This document shows, piece after piece, positions 20,295 through 29,132 of a stretch of DNA of 41,452 bases; position 1 is the first letter of the stretch; each line of letters opens with the position of its first letter. Source of the stretch: Thermoplasmata archaeon (GTDB lineage: Archaea; Thermoplasmatota; Thermoplasmata; Thermoplasmatales; Thermoplasmataceae); contig WAQW01000041.1 in assembly GCA_015520045.1 (NCBI GenBank), forward strand, positions 1 through 41,452. Reading direction: 5' to 3'. Below the pieces are notes generated by a model. The model saw only the letters and a list, made by a program, of their open reading frames with translations, did not search any database and was not told where the DNA came from. The translations under genes were made by a program, and so were the position numbers.

Positions 20295-21166
20295 TCGCTG
20301 AGATAAGAGATGAAATTTTGCTCGGGGGGCATATTTCAACCGCAGGAGGGATATCAAAATCGCCTGAAAGAGCTGCGGTCTTCGACTTTGGCTCAATGCA
20401 GGTATTTACGAAGAATCAGATGCAGTGGCGAGCAAAACCACTTCCGGATGAGGAGATAGACCGGTTCAAGGAAAATCGAACGAAGTTTAATATAAGAAGG
20501 GTCATGGCTCATGCCTCATACCTTCTGAATCTTGCTACCCAAAAACCCTCCCTGCAGGAAAAGGTCAGGGCATCCTTTGCGGAGGAAATGAGGAGAGCTA
20601 TTCAGCTTGATATAGATTATCTAACCATACATCCTGGATCTACAGGCGATAGCAACATAAACATGGCAGTCTCAAACGTTGCAAATATGGTAAACGAGGT
20701 TACAGAAATTCCGGGCAGGACGATGGTTCTTCTTGAAACCAGTGCAGGCCAGGGCCATACGGTAGGTCACAGATTCGAAGAGTTGGCTTTAATGCTCGAT
20801 CAGGTGGAGGATAAAACACGAGTGGCGGTATGTTTCGATACGTGTCATGTTTTTGCTGCCGGATATGATATAAAAAGCAGAGAGGGGTACGGGGAAACAA
20901 TGGATAACTTCGATTCTGTCATAGGCCTTAACAAGCTGGAGGCTTTTCATTTGAATGATTCTAAGAAAGAGATGGGAAGCAGGATCGATCGTCACGAGCA
21001 GCTCGGCGAAGGCTTGCTTGGTGCGGAAGGTATTGCGAATTTCATCCTGGATAAAAGGTTCAGGGGTAAGCCGTTCATAATGGAAACACCAAAGGGTGAG
21101 TTGGGGTATTCTGAGGATATCAGCGTTCTTGATAATATTCTGAAGGGTATGTCCGATGAATCATAA
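20291..21166 (+). CDS. nfo: Endonuclease IV (AP endonuclease)
   Basis: Cuts the phosphodiester backbone 5' to abasic sites in base-excision repair. It has 291 residues and the full trinuclear zinc site: His74, His114, Glu149, Asp183, His186, His220, Asp233, His235 and Glu265, in the motifs HASYL, HPGS, LETSAGQG, FDTCHVFAAGYD, HLNDSK, DRHEQLGEG and METP. The start overlaps the trmB-like stop by four bases, a coupling of a repair enzyme with a TrmB regulator that I do not recall as common. It ends 100 bp before tRNA-Thr. Confidence 0.95.
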   Translation: MIAEIRDEILLGGHISTAGGISKSPERAAVFDFGSMQVFTKNQMQWRAKPLPDEEIDRFKENRTKFNIRRVMAHASYLLNLATQKPSLQEKVRASFAEEMRRAIQLDIDYLTIHPGSTGDSNINMAVSNVANMVNEVTEIPGRTMVLLETSAGQGHTVGHRFEELALMLDQVEDKTRVAVCFDTCHVFAAGYDIKSREGYGETMDNFDSVIGLNKLEAFHLNDSKKEMGSRIDRHEQLGEGLLGAEGIANFILDKRFRGKPFIMETPKGELGYSEDISVLDNILKGMSDES

Positions 21167-21240
21167 CGCACCACGCTTTAGAGTTTCTCCGTTATGAAAG
21201 TCTAAAGACCACACCCAAATGAAGAAACTTTTTTTATTCT

Positions 21241-21250
21241 ACTTTAAAAT
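21241..21250 (+). promoter_or_regulatory. TATA box of tRNA-Thr
   Basis: ACTTTAAAAT is centred about 25 nt before the tRNA 5' end at 21270. Confidence 0.55.
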
Positions 21251-21269
21251 CTCCTCCAAGGCTTTGGTT

Positions 21270-21342
21270 GCCACTGTGGCTTAGTTGGTAGAGCGGCTGA
21301 TTCGTAATCAGCAGGTCGGGGGTTCGAAACCCTCCAGTGGCT
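21270..21342 (+). tRNA. tRNA-Thr (CGU)
   Basis: A 73-nt cloverleaf with acceptor GCCACTG/CAGTGGC, discriminator T, anticodon loop TTCGTAA giving CGU (reads ACG), and T loop TTCGAAA. CCA is not encoded and there is no intron. It is followed at once by a run of eight T. Confidence 0.95.
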
Positions 21343-21343
21343 C

Positions 21344-21351
21344 TTTTTTTT
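21344..21351 (+). terminator. T8 terminator of tRNA-Thr
   Basis: Eight T residues begin two bases past the tRNA 3' end, a standard archaeal termination signal. Confidence 0.6.
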
Positions 21352-21664
21352 GAGGTTATGCTCGAACTTATATGATTTTGCTTCATCATTGAACGCATAT
21401 ACTAATTTTCCGACTGGTTATGGGCCCTTCTTTTATCCGCCTAAACACAACCAATTTTTAACTGGTTGTTAGCACGTTCGTGGTCAGTAGATCTTAGCAC
21501 TCAACGGTCTTTGTTTCACCGCTAAACGACTGGATGCATCGGTACTGGGCTATATGCCCATATTGAAAGAAGAATAGGGGTGTCTCCTGATCGGTGTTGG
21601 ATGCAACAGAACGCCATGAATGGGGCTGCCCTTTTATATGTGGTGATGGGAAATGTGTGCTATA

Positions 21665-21934
21665 TCAGAGATCATAACAGAGGGTAACAGCAGTATACCT
21701 TTTATTCCGGAGATGGTGAGACCACACCTTCCCAGTGTTTGGCATAAGAGGATTGATCTCACAGGACCAGTGGGATGCAAACATCAGGTATTCAGGCCAG
21801 TCAGGAGAGAATTTCATAAGGTTCGTGTTTCCATTATCCAACAGAATACGATGCATAAGAGAAGGGCGGCAAATATCGTGACAAGGTACAATAAAAGAAA
21901 TCACGAGCAGAAAGCATGGTAAAGTAAGAGTCAA
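21665..21934 (-). pseudogene. Fossil of an IS630-type DDE transposase
   Basis: The minus strand encodes an 89-codon stretch containing HRILLDNGNTN, then PDWPEYLMFASHWSCEINP and KVWSHHLRNKRY. This matches the order of the IS630/Tc1 core: the second catalytic Asp in 'LxLDNGxxH', a stretch with Trp-Pro, then 'YSPELNPIExVWSxLKNK' where the third acidic residue lies. Here the Glu after 'NP' is lost (NPLMPN) and the His after 'DNGNT' is Asn. The upstream half with the first Asp is absent, so the copy is dead. It sits 320 bp past tRNA-Thr, in a 700-bp gap with no other gene. Family assignment is by motif memory. Confidence 0.45.
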
Positions 21935-22036
21935 AATAGTCTGCTCCCTGTGAGGATGATTTTACTCCCTGAAAGAATTCACACTTAAAGAGAAACTTCT
22001 CCTTGCTATGTTATTCAGAAAGTTCCATTTGTCATG

Positions 22037-22045
22037 TTTAAATAT
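22037..22045 (+). promoter_or_regulatory. TATA box of the aminopeptidase gene
   Basis: TTTAAATAT predicts a transcription start near 22067. That is past the ATG at 22057 and just before the ATG at 22072, so it selects the latter. Confidence 0.5.
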
Positions 22046-22071
22046 CCTCTTAAAATATGGATGGGATTTTC

Positions 22072-24459
22072 ATGCAGATAAAGTCATATGATATCGCTCT
22101 GGATATTGATTTTAAGAATGATTCTTACACAGGAAAAGAGACAATTGAACTTGTGAATGATGGGGAGCCCGTTATATTAAATTCAAATGGAATAAATATA
22201 CAAGAAATCAGGGTAAATGGAAAAAAGAACTCGTTCGGAGTCGGTGAGGCGGAGGACGATATTGCTCTACAAGGGGTTTACAGCGGAGATCTAAGAATAG
22301 ATATATCCTTTTCAAACAAAGTTTCTGAGTCGCTTATGGGGTTCTATGTGGCAAAGACTCAAGATGGAAAAAAAATGCTCACCACACAGTTTGAGTCAAC
22401 AGGAGCACGTATGGCATTCCCGTGCTTCGATCACCCTGCAATGAAGGCTGAGTTTCGGGTTTCAATGACTGTTGATAACAATCTAGAATGCATCTCAAAC
22501 ATGCCCGTGGAGAGCAAGAAGAGATCGGGAAGAAAGATTACCTATGTTTTTATGAAAACACCAAAGATGTCAACATATCTTCTCTACTTCGGAGTGGGAG
22601 AGTTTGAAAGCATAGAGGACAATTACAAAGGCACCAAGATCATTTTGACCGCTCTTAAGGGAAAACTAAACACAACCACATTCCCCATCGAGGTGGCGAA
22701 AAAGAGCCTGGATCTATTCAGCAACTATTTCGGGATAAATTACGCTCTTCCAAAGATGCATCTGATTGCCGTTCCTGAGTTTGCGGCAGGAGCCATGGAA
22801 AACTGGGGTGCGATCACCTTCAGGGAGATTAGAATTCTTTGCCCTGAATCTGTTGGTGAAGCAACAAAACGTAGTATAGCTGAGGTTATTGCTCATGAAA
22901 TAACCCATCAGTGGTTTGGCAACCTCGTTACGATGAAGTGGTGGAACGATCTCTGGCTCAACGAGAGTTTCGCAACGTTTATGTCAATAAAGGTAATCGA
23001 TCATTTCTACCCCTCGTGGGACAGATTCGGTGTTATGTTACTATCCAGAACAAAAGCAGCGCTGAAAGGAGATTCTCTTGAGAGCTCTCATCCAATAGAT
23101 GTCGATGTCCGTGATCCTGAATCGGTCGCTCAGATATTTGATGAGATAAGTTATGGAAAAGGTGGCTCTGTGCTCAGGATGATAGAGGCATATGTTGGTG
23201 AGGATAATTTCAGGAAAGGTATCTCTAAATTCCTTAAGGATCATTCTTATGGTAATGCGGAGGGACAGGAGCTCTGGAGGTCGCTTGAAGAGGTCTCATC
23301 CCTTCCCGTTTCGAAGATAATGTCGTCCTGGATCAGGAAAAAGGGATATCCTGTCGTCTATGCCAGAAGATCAGGTGACAGGATCATTCTGAAACAGGAA
23401 CAGTTTTTGCTAACCGGGAAAACAACCAACGAGATCTGGCCCATTCCCTTAACCGTTTTAAGGGAAGATCTCCAGGAATCTTTAATGATGGATTCTCCTG
23501 AAATAGAAATAGACGCCGACAAATTCATAAAACTCAATTATCGGGAAACGGGCTTCTACAGGGTGTTTTACGAGGGTGATCTTTTACGTAATATTCTCTC
23601 GCGTTCTGCGGAGCTTGATTCGTACGATATTTTTGGTCTCCTGGATGATCTTTATGCTTTTCTTATCTCGGGAAAACTGAAGCTCAGTGATTTCCTGGAA
23701 TCTATAAGAAACTTCCACGAGAGAAGGGAGATGGTTGTGATACTTTCGCTGGTTGCGGTATACAGATCTCTTTATCGGCTTATTCCCTCAAGAGATGACA
23801 TCATTACCCAGGCGAGAGGGTATCTCAACTCAGTTATTCAGTGGATAGACTCCACTAACATCTCCAGTGATCACAACTACAAGGTTATAAGGGGGGAGGT
23901 CTACACTCTCCTTGCTGAACTTGATGACTCTTTCGCGGGAAAGTTGTCATCGAGATTTCCAACGATTTTTGAAGAGGATCCCAATATTCGGGATGCTATT
24001 GCGGTGGCATTCGCCAGAACGGGAAATAGCCTCGATATGCTCTTGTCTTCAATGGAAAAGGCAACGTCTGATGAAGACAGGCTTGCATTCGTAAAGGCTA
24101 TGGGATACCTCAGGGGTGAGAAGAACGCAGAAAACGTGTTTAAACTCATTGATGAGGGTAGAATCAAGAAACAGGATTTCATATTCTATTTCCTCTCACT
24201 ATCGATGAATCCATCGACGCGCGATATAGCTGTTTCCAGCTTTCCAGGTATCCTTGAGAGGATCAACAGAGTATTTGCAAAAAGTGGTAGAGCCTCGTCA
24301 ATAATCTATCGAACAGCCCCCATACTTGCTCTTACCAATGAGGTGAGGATCACAGATCTGTTGAGGAAAATAAAGACCCCATCCAACGAGATCGGAGTTA
24401 ACAAAGCACTTGAAACCTTTATGGTCTACAAAACATTCGTATCGTCCGTAAATGCGTAG
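22072..24459 (+). CDS. M1-family aminopeptidase, tricorn-interacting factor F2/F3 type
   Basis: A zinc aminopeptidase of about 795 residues that trims peptides in the cytoplasm. In Thermoplasma, factors F2 and F3 finish the degradation of peptides released by the proteasome and the tricorn protease. The exopeptidase motif GAMEN is at 240-244, zinc-binding HEITH at 275-279 with the third ligand Glu298 in WLNES, and the long helical C-terminal domain is intact. There is no signal peptide. The ATG at 22072 is preferred because it gives MQIKSYDIALDIDF, the family's first strand, and fits the promoter. No tricorn gene adjoins it. Whether it is F2 or F3 is undecided. Confidence 0.92.
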   Translation: MQIKSYDIALDIDFKNDSYTGKETIELVNDGEPVILNSNGINIQEIRVNGKKNSFGVGEAEDDIALQGVYSGDLRIDISFSNKVSESLMGFYVAKTQDGKKMLTTQFESTGARMAFPCFDHPAMKAEFRVSMTVDNNLECISNMPVESKKRSGRKITYVFMKTPKMSTYLLYFGVGEFESIEDNYKGTKIILTALKGKLNTTTFPIEVAKKSLDLFSNYFGINYALPKMHLIAVPEFAAGAMENWGAITFREIRILCPESVGEATKRSIAEVIAHEITHQWFGNLVTMKWWNDLWLNESFATFMSIKVIDHFYPSWDRFGVMLLSRTKAALKGDSLESSHPIDVDVRDPESVAQIFDEISYGKGGSVLRMIEAYVGEDNFRKGISKFLKDHSYGNAEGQELWRSLEEVSSLPVSKIMSSWIRKKGYPVVYARRSGDRIILKQEQFLLTGKTTNEIWPIPLTVLREDLQESLMMDSPEIEIDADKFIKLNYRETGFYRVFYEGDLLRNILSRSAELDSYDIFGLLDDLYAFLISGKLKLSDFLESIRNFHERREMVVILSLVAVYRSLYRLIPSRDDIITQARGYLNSVIQWIDSTNISSDHNYKVIRGEVYTLLAELDDSFAGKLSSRFPTIFEEDPNIRDAIAVAFARTGNSLDMLLSSMEKATSDEDRLAFVKAMGYLRGEKNAENVFKLIDEGRIKKQDFIFYFLSLSMNPSTRDIAVSSFPGILERINRVFAKSGRASSIIYRTAPILALTNEVRITDLLRKIKTPSNEIGVNKALETFMVYKTFVSSVNA

Positions 24460-24606
24460 TGTCATCTCGGATCGCTGGTGCTGACTATCTATCATTGCCT
24501 CAGGTCGGGTCGCATAGTGCGAAACAAACTCTATGTTCACGGTGGAAGGACATTTCAAAAGAAAAAGTTCTTCGCTGTGTTCAGTATTGCACACAACAGC
24601 CATCTA

Positions 24607-24628
24607 CCGGAGAGATGTTTTTCTCCGG
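24607..24628 (+). terminator. Hairpin downstream of the aminopeptidase gene
   Basis: CCGGAG (24607-24612) and CTCCGG (24623-24628) form a 6-bp stem with a T-rich 10-nt loop, followed by a T5 run at 24636-24640. It lies 150 nt past the stop codon and before the exosome operon promoter. It could end the upstream transcript. Confidence 0.3.
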
Positions 24629-24689
24629 GCAGATCTTTTTGTATCAATACAATTATTAATGGGATATTATTTACGTAAAGATAAACGCA

Positions 24690-24698
24690 AAATTTAAA
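24690..24698 (+). promoter_or_regulatory. TATA box of the exosome operon
   Basis: AAATTTAAA is centred about 33 nt before the rrp4 ATG at 24727, leaving a leader of a few bases that includes the GGTGA ribosome site at 24718-24722. Confidence 0.45.
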
Positions 24699-24726
24699 GC
24701 ATCTAAATATGAATGCGGTGAAATGA

Positions 24727-25413
24727 ATGAAAAGAATGAAAGAGATCGTACTTCCGGGAGATGAAGTGCGCGTAGATAAGCTGAAGCCAAGGCAGGGCGT
24801 AAGGAAAGTTGGGGGTACTTATATCTCAACATATCTTGGTGTTCTTCAGAAGTCGGATGAATATATTGATGTGATACCCTTCACATCTCCGTATATTCCA
24901 AGAAAAGGAGACAGGGTCATAGGAAAGGTTATAGATGTTGGGCCTTCGATGTGGATACTGGATATCAATTCCCCTTACACAACTCTCCTTCACATGAATG
25001 ATTCTCCGTGGAGAGTTAACAGCGGGGATCTCAAGAAATTTCTGTATCCTGGTGAGTGGGTTTATGCCAAAATTATGTCTGTCAACGGGATAAAAGAGAG
25101 CTGGATAACTCTGAAGGATGTTGGCCTGAGGAAGCTGGATGGCGGGGCTATTATTACAATGCCCTACACCAAGGTCCCCAGAATAATTGGCAAAAAGGGA
25201 AATATGATCAATATGATAAAGGATACCCTCCATACGAGAATAATTGTTGGTCAGAATGGTCTGATATGGCTCGATGGCTCACCAGAGAACGTTGAGATAG
25301 CTATCGATACTCTCGAGTTGATTCAGAAACTGGCCCACGGGGAGGGTTTGACAGATTACATTAAAGAATATTTGGAGAAAAGAAGAGGTGACATTGTTGG
25401 GAACAGCAAGTGA
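24727..25413 (+). CDS. rrp4: Exosome RNA-binding cap protein Rrp4
   Basis: A 228-residue cap subunit that guides RNA into the exosome ring for 3'-5' degradation or tailing. It has an N-terminal Rrp4 domain, an S1 domain ([32 protein letters not shown], about 60-95) and a KH domain ([18 protein letters not shown], about 155-175). It is first in a tightly packed operon. GGTGA lies just upstream of the start. Its last 17 to 26 bases overlap rrp41, depending on the rrp41 start. Confidence 0.95.
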   Translation: MKRMKEIVLPGDEVRVDKLKPRQGVRKVGGTYISTYLGVLQKSDEYIDVIPFTSPYIPRKGDRVIGKVIDVGPSMWILDINSPYTTLLHMNDSPWRVNSGDLKKFLYPGEWVYAKIMSVNGIKESWITLKDVGLRKLDGGAIITMPYTKVPRIIGKKGNMINMIKDTLHTRIIVGQNGLIWLDGSPENVEIAIDTLELIQKLAHGEGLTDYIKEYLEKRRGDIVGNSK

Positions 25414-26137
25414 TATAAAACTGATAAATGACGATGGACTCCGCCTTGATGGGAGGGGTTTTGATGAACTCAGGCCTATTAAGATAGAAGTTAACGTGCT
25501 GAATAGGGCGGATGGCTCAGCATATATCGAATGGGGTGGAAACAAGATTCTCGTTGGTGTTTATGGTCCCAGAGAAGCCTATCCAAAGCATTCACAGAAC
25601 ATCAATAAAGCCTTTGTAAGGGCCCGTTACAGCATGGCGGCCTTCTCGGTCGATGAACGCAAGAGACCCGGGCCAGATCGAAGATCCATAGAGATTTCTA
25701 AGGTCGTCTCGGAGGCTCTTGAATCGGCCATAATAGTGGAACAGTTTCCCAGAGCTGAGATAGATGTTTTTATAGAGGTTCTCCAGGCGGATGCCGGCAC
25801 ACGAATAGCAGGGCTTACAGCGTCCTCCGTTGCCGTTGCAGCAGCGGGCATTCCAATGCGCGATCTCGTGGTCGGTTGCACCGCAGGGAAGGCTGATGGT
25901 CAGGTTTTGCTCGATCTATCTAAGGAAGAGGATAACTTTGGCCAGGCCGATATACCTTTCGCAATACTGCCAAAAACAGGTGAGGTCGTTCTGATGCAGA
26001 TGGACGGAGATTTAACAGTGGAAGAGATGTCCAAAGCCCACTCAATGCTTGATAAGGCTCTGAAACACATCTACAATCTGCAGAGAGAGGCTCTTTCAAA
26101 AAGTTTCACGGACGTCGTGGCACAGTGGGGTGAATAA
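25397..26137 (+). CDS. rrp41: Exosome catalytic subunit Rrp41
   Basis: The phosphorolytic RNase PH-like subunit of the archaeal exosome ring, about 246 residues. It shows [16 protein letters not shown] near the N-terminus, the RNA-binding arginines around [20 protein letters not shown], and the active-site segment [20 protein letters not shown] whose aspartates support catalysis. Start choice: AGGTGA at 25386-25391 is a ribosome site five bases before the TTG at 25397. A GTG at 25388 lies inside that site and is less likely. It overlaps rrp4 and is followed by rrp42 after two bases. Confidence 0.93.
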   Translation: MGTASDIKLINDDGLRLDGRGFDELRPIKIEVNVLNRADGSAYIEWGGNKILVGVYGPREAYPKHSQNINKAFVRARYSMAAFSVDERKRPGPDRRSIEISKVVSEALESAIIVEQFPRAEIDVFIEVLQADAGTRIAGLTASSVAVAAAGIPMRDLVVGCTAGKADGQVLLDLSKEEDNFGQADIPFAILPKTGEVVLMQMDGDLTVEEMSKAHSMLDKALKHIYNLQREALSKSFTDVVAQWGE

Positions 26138-26139
26138 GC

Positions 26140-26928
26140 ATGCCCAGAGATGAACTTGGCATTCTTTCGGAAATAAAGAAAAACTTCATACTCAGAAAGT
26201 TAAGTGATGGAGTTAGAGGAGATGGTCGTAAATTCGATGAGTTCAGGGAAATAAGCATTCAGACTAATTACGTGCCCAGAGCAGCTGGATCTGCGATGGT
26301 CACCATTGGAAAAACGAGAATACTCGCTGGTGTTAAGATTGAGATAGGTGAGCCCTTTCCGGACACACCCAACCAGGGAGTTCTCACAACAAACGTTGAG
26401 CTTTTACCAATATCTTTCCCAACCTTTGAATCTGGACCACCCAATGAGGTATCCATTGAGATATCGCGAGTGGTCGATCGTGGTATCAGGGAAGGCAAGA
26501 CCATAGAACTCAAGGATCTTGTGATCGAGGAGGGAAAGAAGGTATGGATAGTGTTTATCGATATCGATGTTCTCGATGTGGATGGAAACATCTTTGATGC
26601 CTGCAATCTCGGTGCTGTGGCTGCGCTGAGGACTGCCGTAATACCGGGTGAAGCACATGGTTTTAAGGATGCTAAACTTCCTGTTAACAACACTCCCGTA
26701 TCTGTTACATTTGCAAAACTGGGTGACTGGATAGTGGCTGATCCCACAATAGAGGAGGAACAGATGTCCTCTGCAAGGGTTACCGTAACCACGACCGAGG
26801 ATGGCCATATAAGGGCAATGCAGAAGGGACTATCTGGAACCTTTACCTGGAAGGAGATCGAGGATGCCATAAACACCTCGATCAGATTGGGAAAAGAGAT
26901 AAGGGAGAAATACCTTCAGGGTGTGTAA
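26140..26928 (+). CDS. rrp42: Exosome subunit Rrp42
   Basis: The inactive RNase PH-like partner of Rrp41; three Rrp41-Rrp42 dimers make the hexameric ring. It is 262 residues, the usual length, with RGDGRKFDEFREISIQTN at the N-terminus and SARVTVTTTEDGHIRAMQK near the C-terminus. The Rrp41-type catalytic Asp-rich segment is replaced (ADPTIEEEQMSSA), as expected. It starts two bases after rrp41 and is followed by rpl37ae after three. Confidence 0.95.
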   Translation: MPRDELGILSEIKKNFILRKLSDGVRGDGRKFDEFREISIQTNYVPRAAGSAMVTIGKTRILAGVKIEIGEPFPDTPNQGVLTTNVELLPISFPTFESGPPNEVSIEISRVVDRGIREGKTIELKDLVIEEGKKVWIVFIDIDVLDVDGNIFDACNLGAVAALRTAVIPGEAHGFKDAKLPVNNTPVSVTFAKLGDWIVADPTIEEEQMSSARVTVTTTEDGHIRAMQKGLSGTFTWKEIEDAINTSIRLGKEIREKYLQGV

Positions 26929-26931
26929 GAG

Positions 26932-27180
26932 ATGGCAAAGAGGACGGTTAAGGTTGGAGCTGCTGGTAGATTTGGTCCCCGCTACAGCGTTAAGCTGAGA
27001 AAGTCCTGGAATGAGATATACAAACAGAAAAGCTCTCTGTACGTATGCCCATCCTGCAAGAAAAGAAAAGTGAGAAGGGTGGCATCAGGCATATGGGAGT
27101 GCAAACACTGCCACTACAAGTTTGCGGGAGGAAGTTACAATCCTGAGTACACCACCATTATTATGGAGGAAACGAGATAA
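26932..27180 (+). CDS. rpl37ae: Ribosomal protein L37Ae (eL43)
   Basis: An 82-residue protein of the large subunit with a C4 zinc ribbon at Cys39, Cys42, Cys57 and Cys60 (YVCPSCKK and WECKHCHY) after a basic N-terminus ([23 protein letters not shown]). The link with exosome genes is a conserved archaeal arrangement. The last base of its TAA stop is the first base of the rpoP ATG. Confidence 0.96.
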   Translation: MAKRTVKVGAAGRFGPRYSVKLRKSWNEIYKQKSSLYVCPSCKKRKVRRVASGIWECKHCHYKFAGGSYNPEYTTIIMEETR

Positions 27181-27311
27181 TGTACAGATGCATAAGATGT
27201 GGCCGCCCCTTGGAGAAGTCCCTGGGAACATCTGACATTGAGTGTGAATGTGGGTCCAGGATCTTCGTGAAAGAGAGGCCTAACATAGAGAAGGTTATTT
27301 TATCCAGGTAG
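27180..27311 (+). CDS. rpoP: RNA polymerase subunit P (Rpb12-like)
   Basis: A 43-residue zinc-binding subunit of archaeal RNA polymerase. It begins MYRCIRCGR with Cys4 and Cys7, and the second half of the knuckle reads ECECGSRIF with Cys22 and Cys24. Most relatives have CPYC, that is CxxC, here, so the CxC spacing is odd but the rest fits. The start codon shares its A with the stop of rpl37ae, so translation is coupled. Position in the exosome operon is the family's usual one. Confidence 0.9.
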   Translation: MYRCIRCGRPLEKSLGTSDIECECGSRIFVKERPNIEKVILSR

Positions 27312-27325
27312 TGGGATAGCAATCC

Positions 27326-28477
27326 ATGGAACGTTTCCGGCTGACATCTGTCTCAGGTTATTGCGATAGCTGTTTGGGGCGGATATTTTCTGGCGTTTCC
27401 ACAGGGTTAACCAACAGACAGCGTGGGCAGATTCTTCGAAAAGGTTTGGAAATTCTGCTTCGTGAGGATCTATCCTTTAGGGGGACCTGCACCATATGTG
27501 GAGGTCTCATGGATGACATCGATCGATACAGCGAGATGATCCTTGAGAAACTTGAGGGCTACCAGTTCAGTACCTTCAAGATAGGATCGACATTCTGGGA
27601 GGAGCTTCTGAAGCATGAAAAGAACATTCACACCACGCTCGGCGTCGAATCCGAAACCCTCAAGAAGGAGTTTAACCGTGAGGTGGGTAAGGTAGTATCT
27701 CTCAGCCGGAATGCAACATTTGAACCGAGCTCCCCTGAGATGGATGTTCTCGTTGACACCAGGTATGATTCAGTAAGCATAAGGCCAAAAAGTGTGTATG
27801 TTTATGGAGTTTACAGAAAAAGGGTGAGAGGGATTCCCCAGACACGCTGGATACACGACCCTGGAAACGGTGAAACGGTTGAGTCCATAATAGGCGAACC
27901 CCTCAGGAATATGCTGGATGGCCGGAAATACTATCTCCACGGAGCCGGCAGAGAAGACGTGGACGTTAGGATGCTCGGAAATGGGAGGGAGTTCGTCATA
28001 GAGATTTCGGAACCCAAAAGGAGAGATGTGGATCTAAAACTTCTTCGAACCGAGGTAAATAGAAGTGGAAAGGTGTGGATCGCTAAGCTGCGCTCGTGCG
28101 ATAGAGATACCGTGGTACGTGTGAAAAACTCGCGGCACGATAAGAGATATCGTGTGGTGGTCGCATCAGAATCGAATATTGACAGAAAACGTTTTCAGGA
28201 AGCTATGGATTCCATAATCGCAAAAGATATATATCAAAGAACTCCATTAAGGGTATCTCACCGAAGAGCGGATCTCATAAGGGTTAGACACATCAGGGAC
28301 CCAAAAATACTCTCTCTGAAAGGGAAAAGAGCCAGAATTGAGCTTACGGCCGAGGCTGGCACGTACATCAAGGAACTCATCAGTGGCGATTCCGGGAGGA
28401 CGAAGCCGAGTTTAACATCGGAATACGGGGATAACCTCAGGGTGTCTAGCCTCGATGTGATATGGATATACAGGTGA
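27326..28477 (+). CDS. pus10: tRNA pseudouridine synthase Pus10
   Basis: Makes pseudouridine at position 54 and/or 55 of archaeal tRNAs. It has 383 residues. The N-terminal accessory domain has a zinc site of two CxxC pairs (Cys13/Cys16 and Cys55/Cys58) and a THUMP-like part. The catalytic domain carries GREDVDVRMLG (208-218) with the nucleophilic aspartate, and a C-terminal motif (AGTYIKELISGDSGRTKPSLTSEYG) typical of the family. It follows rpoP by 14 bases and precedes rpl21e by six. Confidence 0.94.
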   Translation: MERFRLTSVSGYCDSCLGRIFSGVSTGLTNRQRGQILRKGLEILLREDLSFRGTCTICGGLMDDIDRYSEMILEKLEGYQFSTFKIGSTFWEELLKHEKNIHTTLGVESETLKKEFNREVGKVVSLSRNATFEPSSPEMDVLVDTRYDSVSIRPKSVYVYGVYRKRVRGIPQTRWIHDPGNGETVESIIGEPLRNMLDGRKYYLHGAGREDVDVRMLGNGREFVIEISEPKRRDVDLKLLRTEVNRSGKVWIAKLRSCDRDTVVRVKNSRHDKRYRVVVASESNIDRKRFQEAMDSIIAKDIYQRTPLRVSHRRADLIRVRHIRDPKILSLKGKRARIELTAEAGTYIKELISGDSGRTKPSLTSEYGDNLRVSSLDVIWIYR

Positions 28478-28483
28478 TGCTGA

Positions 28484-28801
28484 ATGGCAAAGATGTCACA
28501 CGGACCAAGAGCTGGTTCAAGGAAAAAGATGCGTAAGAATGTTAGAGATAGGGGTTTTCCTAAAGTTAACGATCTTTTGAAAACGTTTGAGATTGGTGAT
28601 CTTGCTGCCGTAAAAATTAACCCGTCGATCCATGCTGGGATGCCTTATCACAGGTTTCAGGGATATACCGGCAGAATAACGGGGAAACAGGGCTCGTCCT
28701 ATATTCTTTCAATAAAGGTCGGTTCACTTGAAAAAAAGATAGTTTCATCTCCTGCCCATCTGATCAGGATTCAGCCCTTTTCGGATGATAAGGGCCAGTG
28801 A
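28484..28801 (+). CDS. rpl21e: Ribosomal protein L21e (eL21)
   Basis: A 105-residue basic large-subunit protein. SHGPRAGSRKKMRK at the N-terminus and INPSIHAGMPYHRFQGYTGRI in the SH3-like body are diagnostic. Pairing with rpoF and a DUF655 gene is a conserved archaeal string. Confidence 0.95.
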   Translation: MAKMSHGPRAGSRKKMRKNVRDRGFPKVNDLLKTFEIGDLAAVKINPSIHAGMPYHRFQGYTGRITGKQGSSYILSIKVGSLEKKIVSSPAHLIRIQPFSDDKGQ

Positions 28802-28807
28802 TCGATC

Positions 28808-29116
28808 ATGAAAAAAATCCCTGTCAGCATCTCTGAGGTAATGGATATCCTGTCCAAATCTGATCATCTTTCTGATGAGCAGAAGGCCATGCTCCTGTAT
28901 GCAGAGAGATTTCATCGTCTTTCCGTAAAGGATGCAAAAAAGGCCATTGCCTATTTTGAGAAAAACACAGATCTGCCGGATGAGGTCATAGTAAAGTTGG
29001 TGGACCTTGTTCCCCTCAGTGTTGGAGAGCTTACCGCCATACTATCATCATATAATCTCACTCCAGATGAAGAAAAGATTAATACTATCCTTGATTATTT
29101 TAAAGGGATAGTTTAA
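28808..29116 (+). CDS. rpoF: RNA polymerase subunit F (Rpb4-like)
   Basis: A 102-residue helical protein of the Rpb4/RpoF family, which forms the stalk of RNA polymerase with subunit E and helps in open-complex formation and termination. The C-terminal HRDC-like part is visible (DLPDEVIVKLVDLVPLSVGEL). No signal peptide. It sits between rpl21e and the DUF655 gene, as in many archaea, which strengthens the assignment of this low-identity family. Confidence 0.88.
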   Translation: MKKIPVSISEVMDILSKSDHLSDEQKAMLLYAERFHRLSVKDAKKAIAYFEKNTDLPDEVIVKLVDLVPLSVGELTAILSSYNLTPDEEKINTILDYFKGIV

Positions 29117-29132
29117 AAGGTTTGGTGATGGT

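Noticed and set aside
21447-21469. ACAACCA / TGGTTGT hairpin after tRNA-Thr
   Set aside because: A 7-bp stem with a 9-nt A/T-rich loop in non-coding debris; the tRNA already has a T8 terminator, and no partner or repeat was found.
22057-22071. First ATG of the aminopeptidase frame
   Set aside because: The TATA box at 22037-22045 is too close for it; the second ATG matches the family N-terminus.
26268-26876. Minus-strand frame of 202 codons
   Set aside because: Antisense shadow of rrp42.
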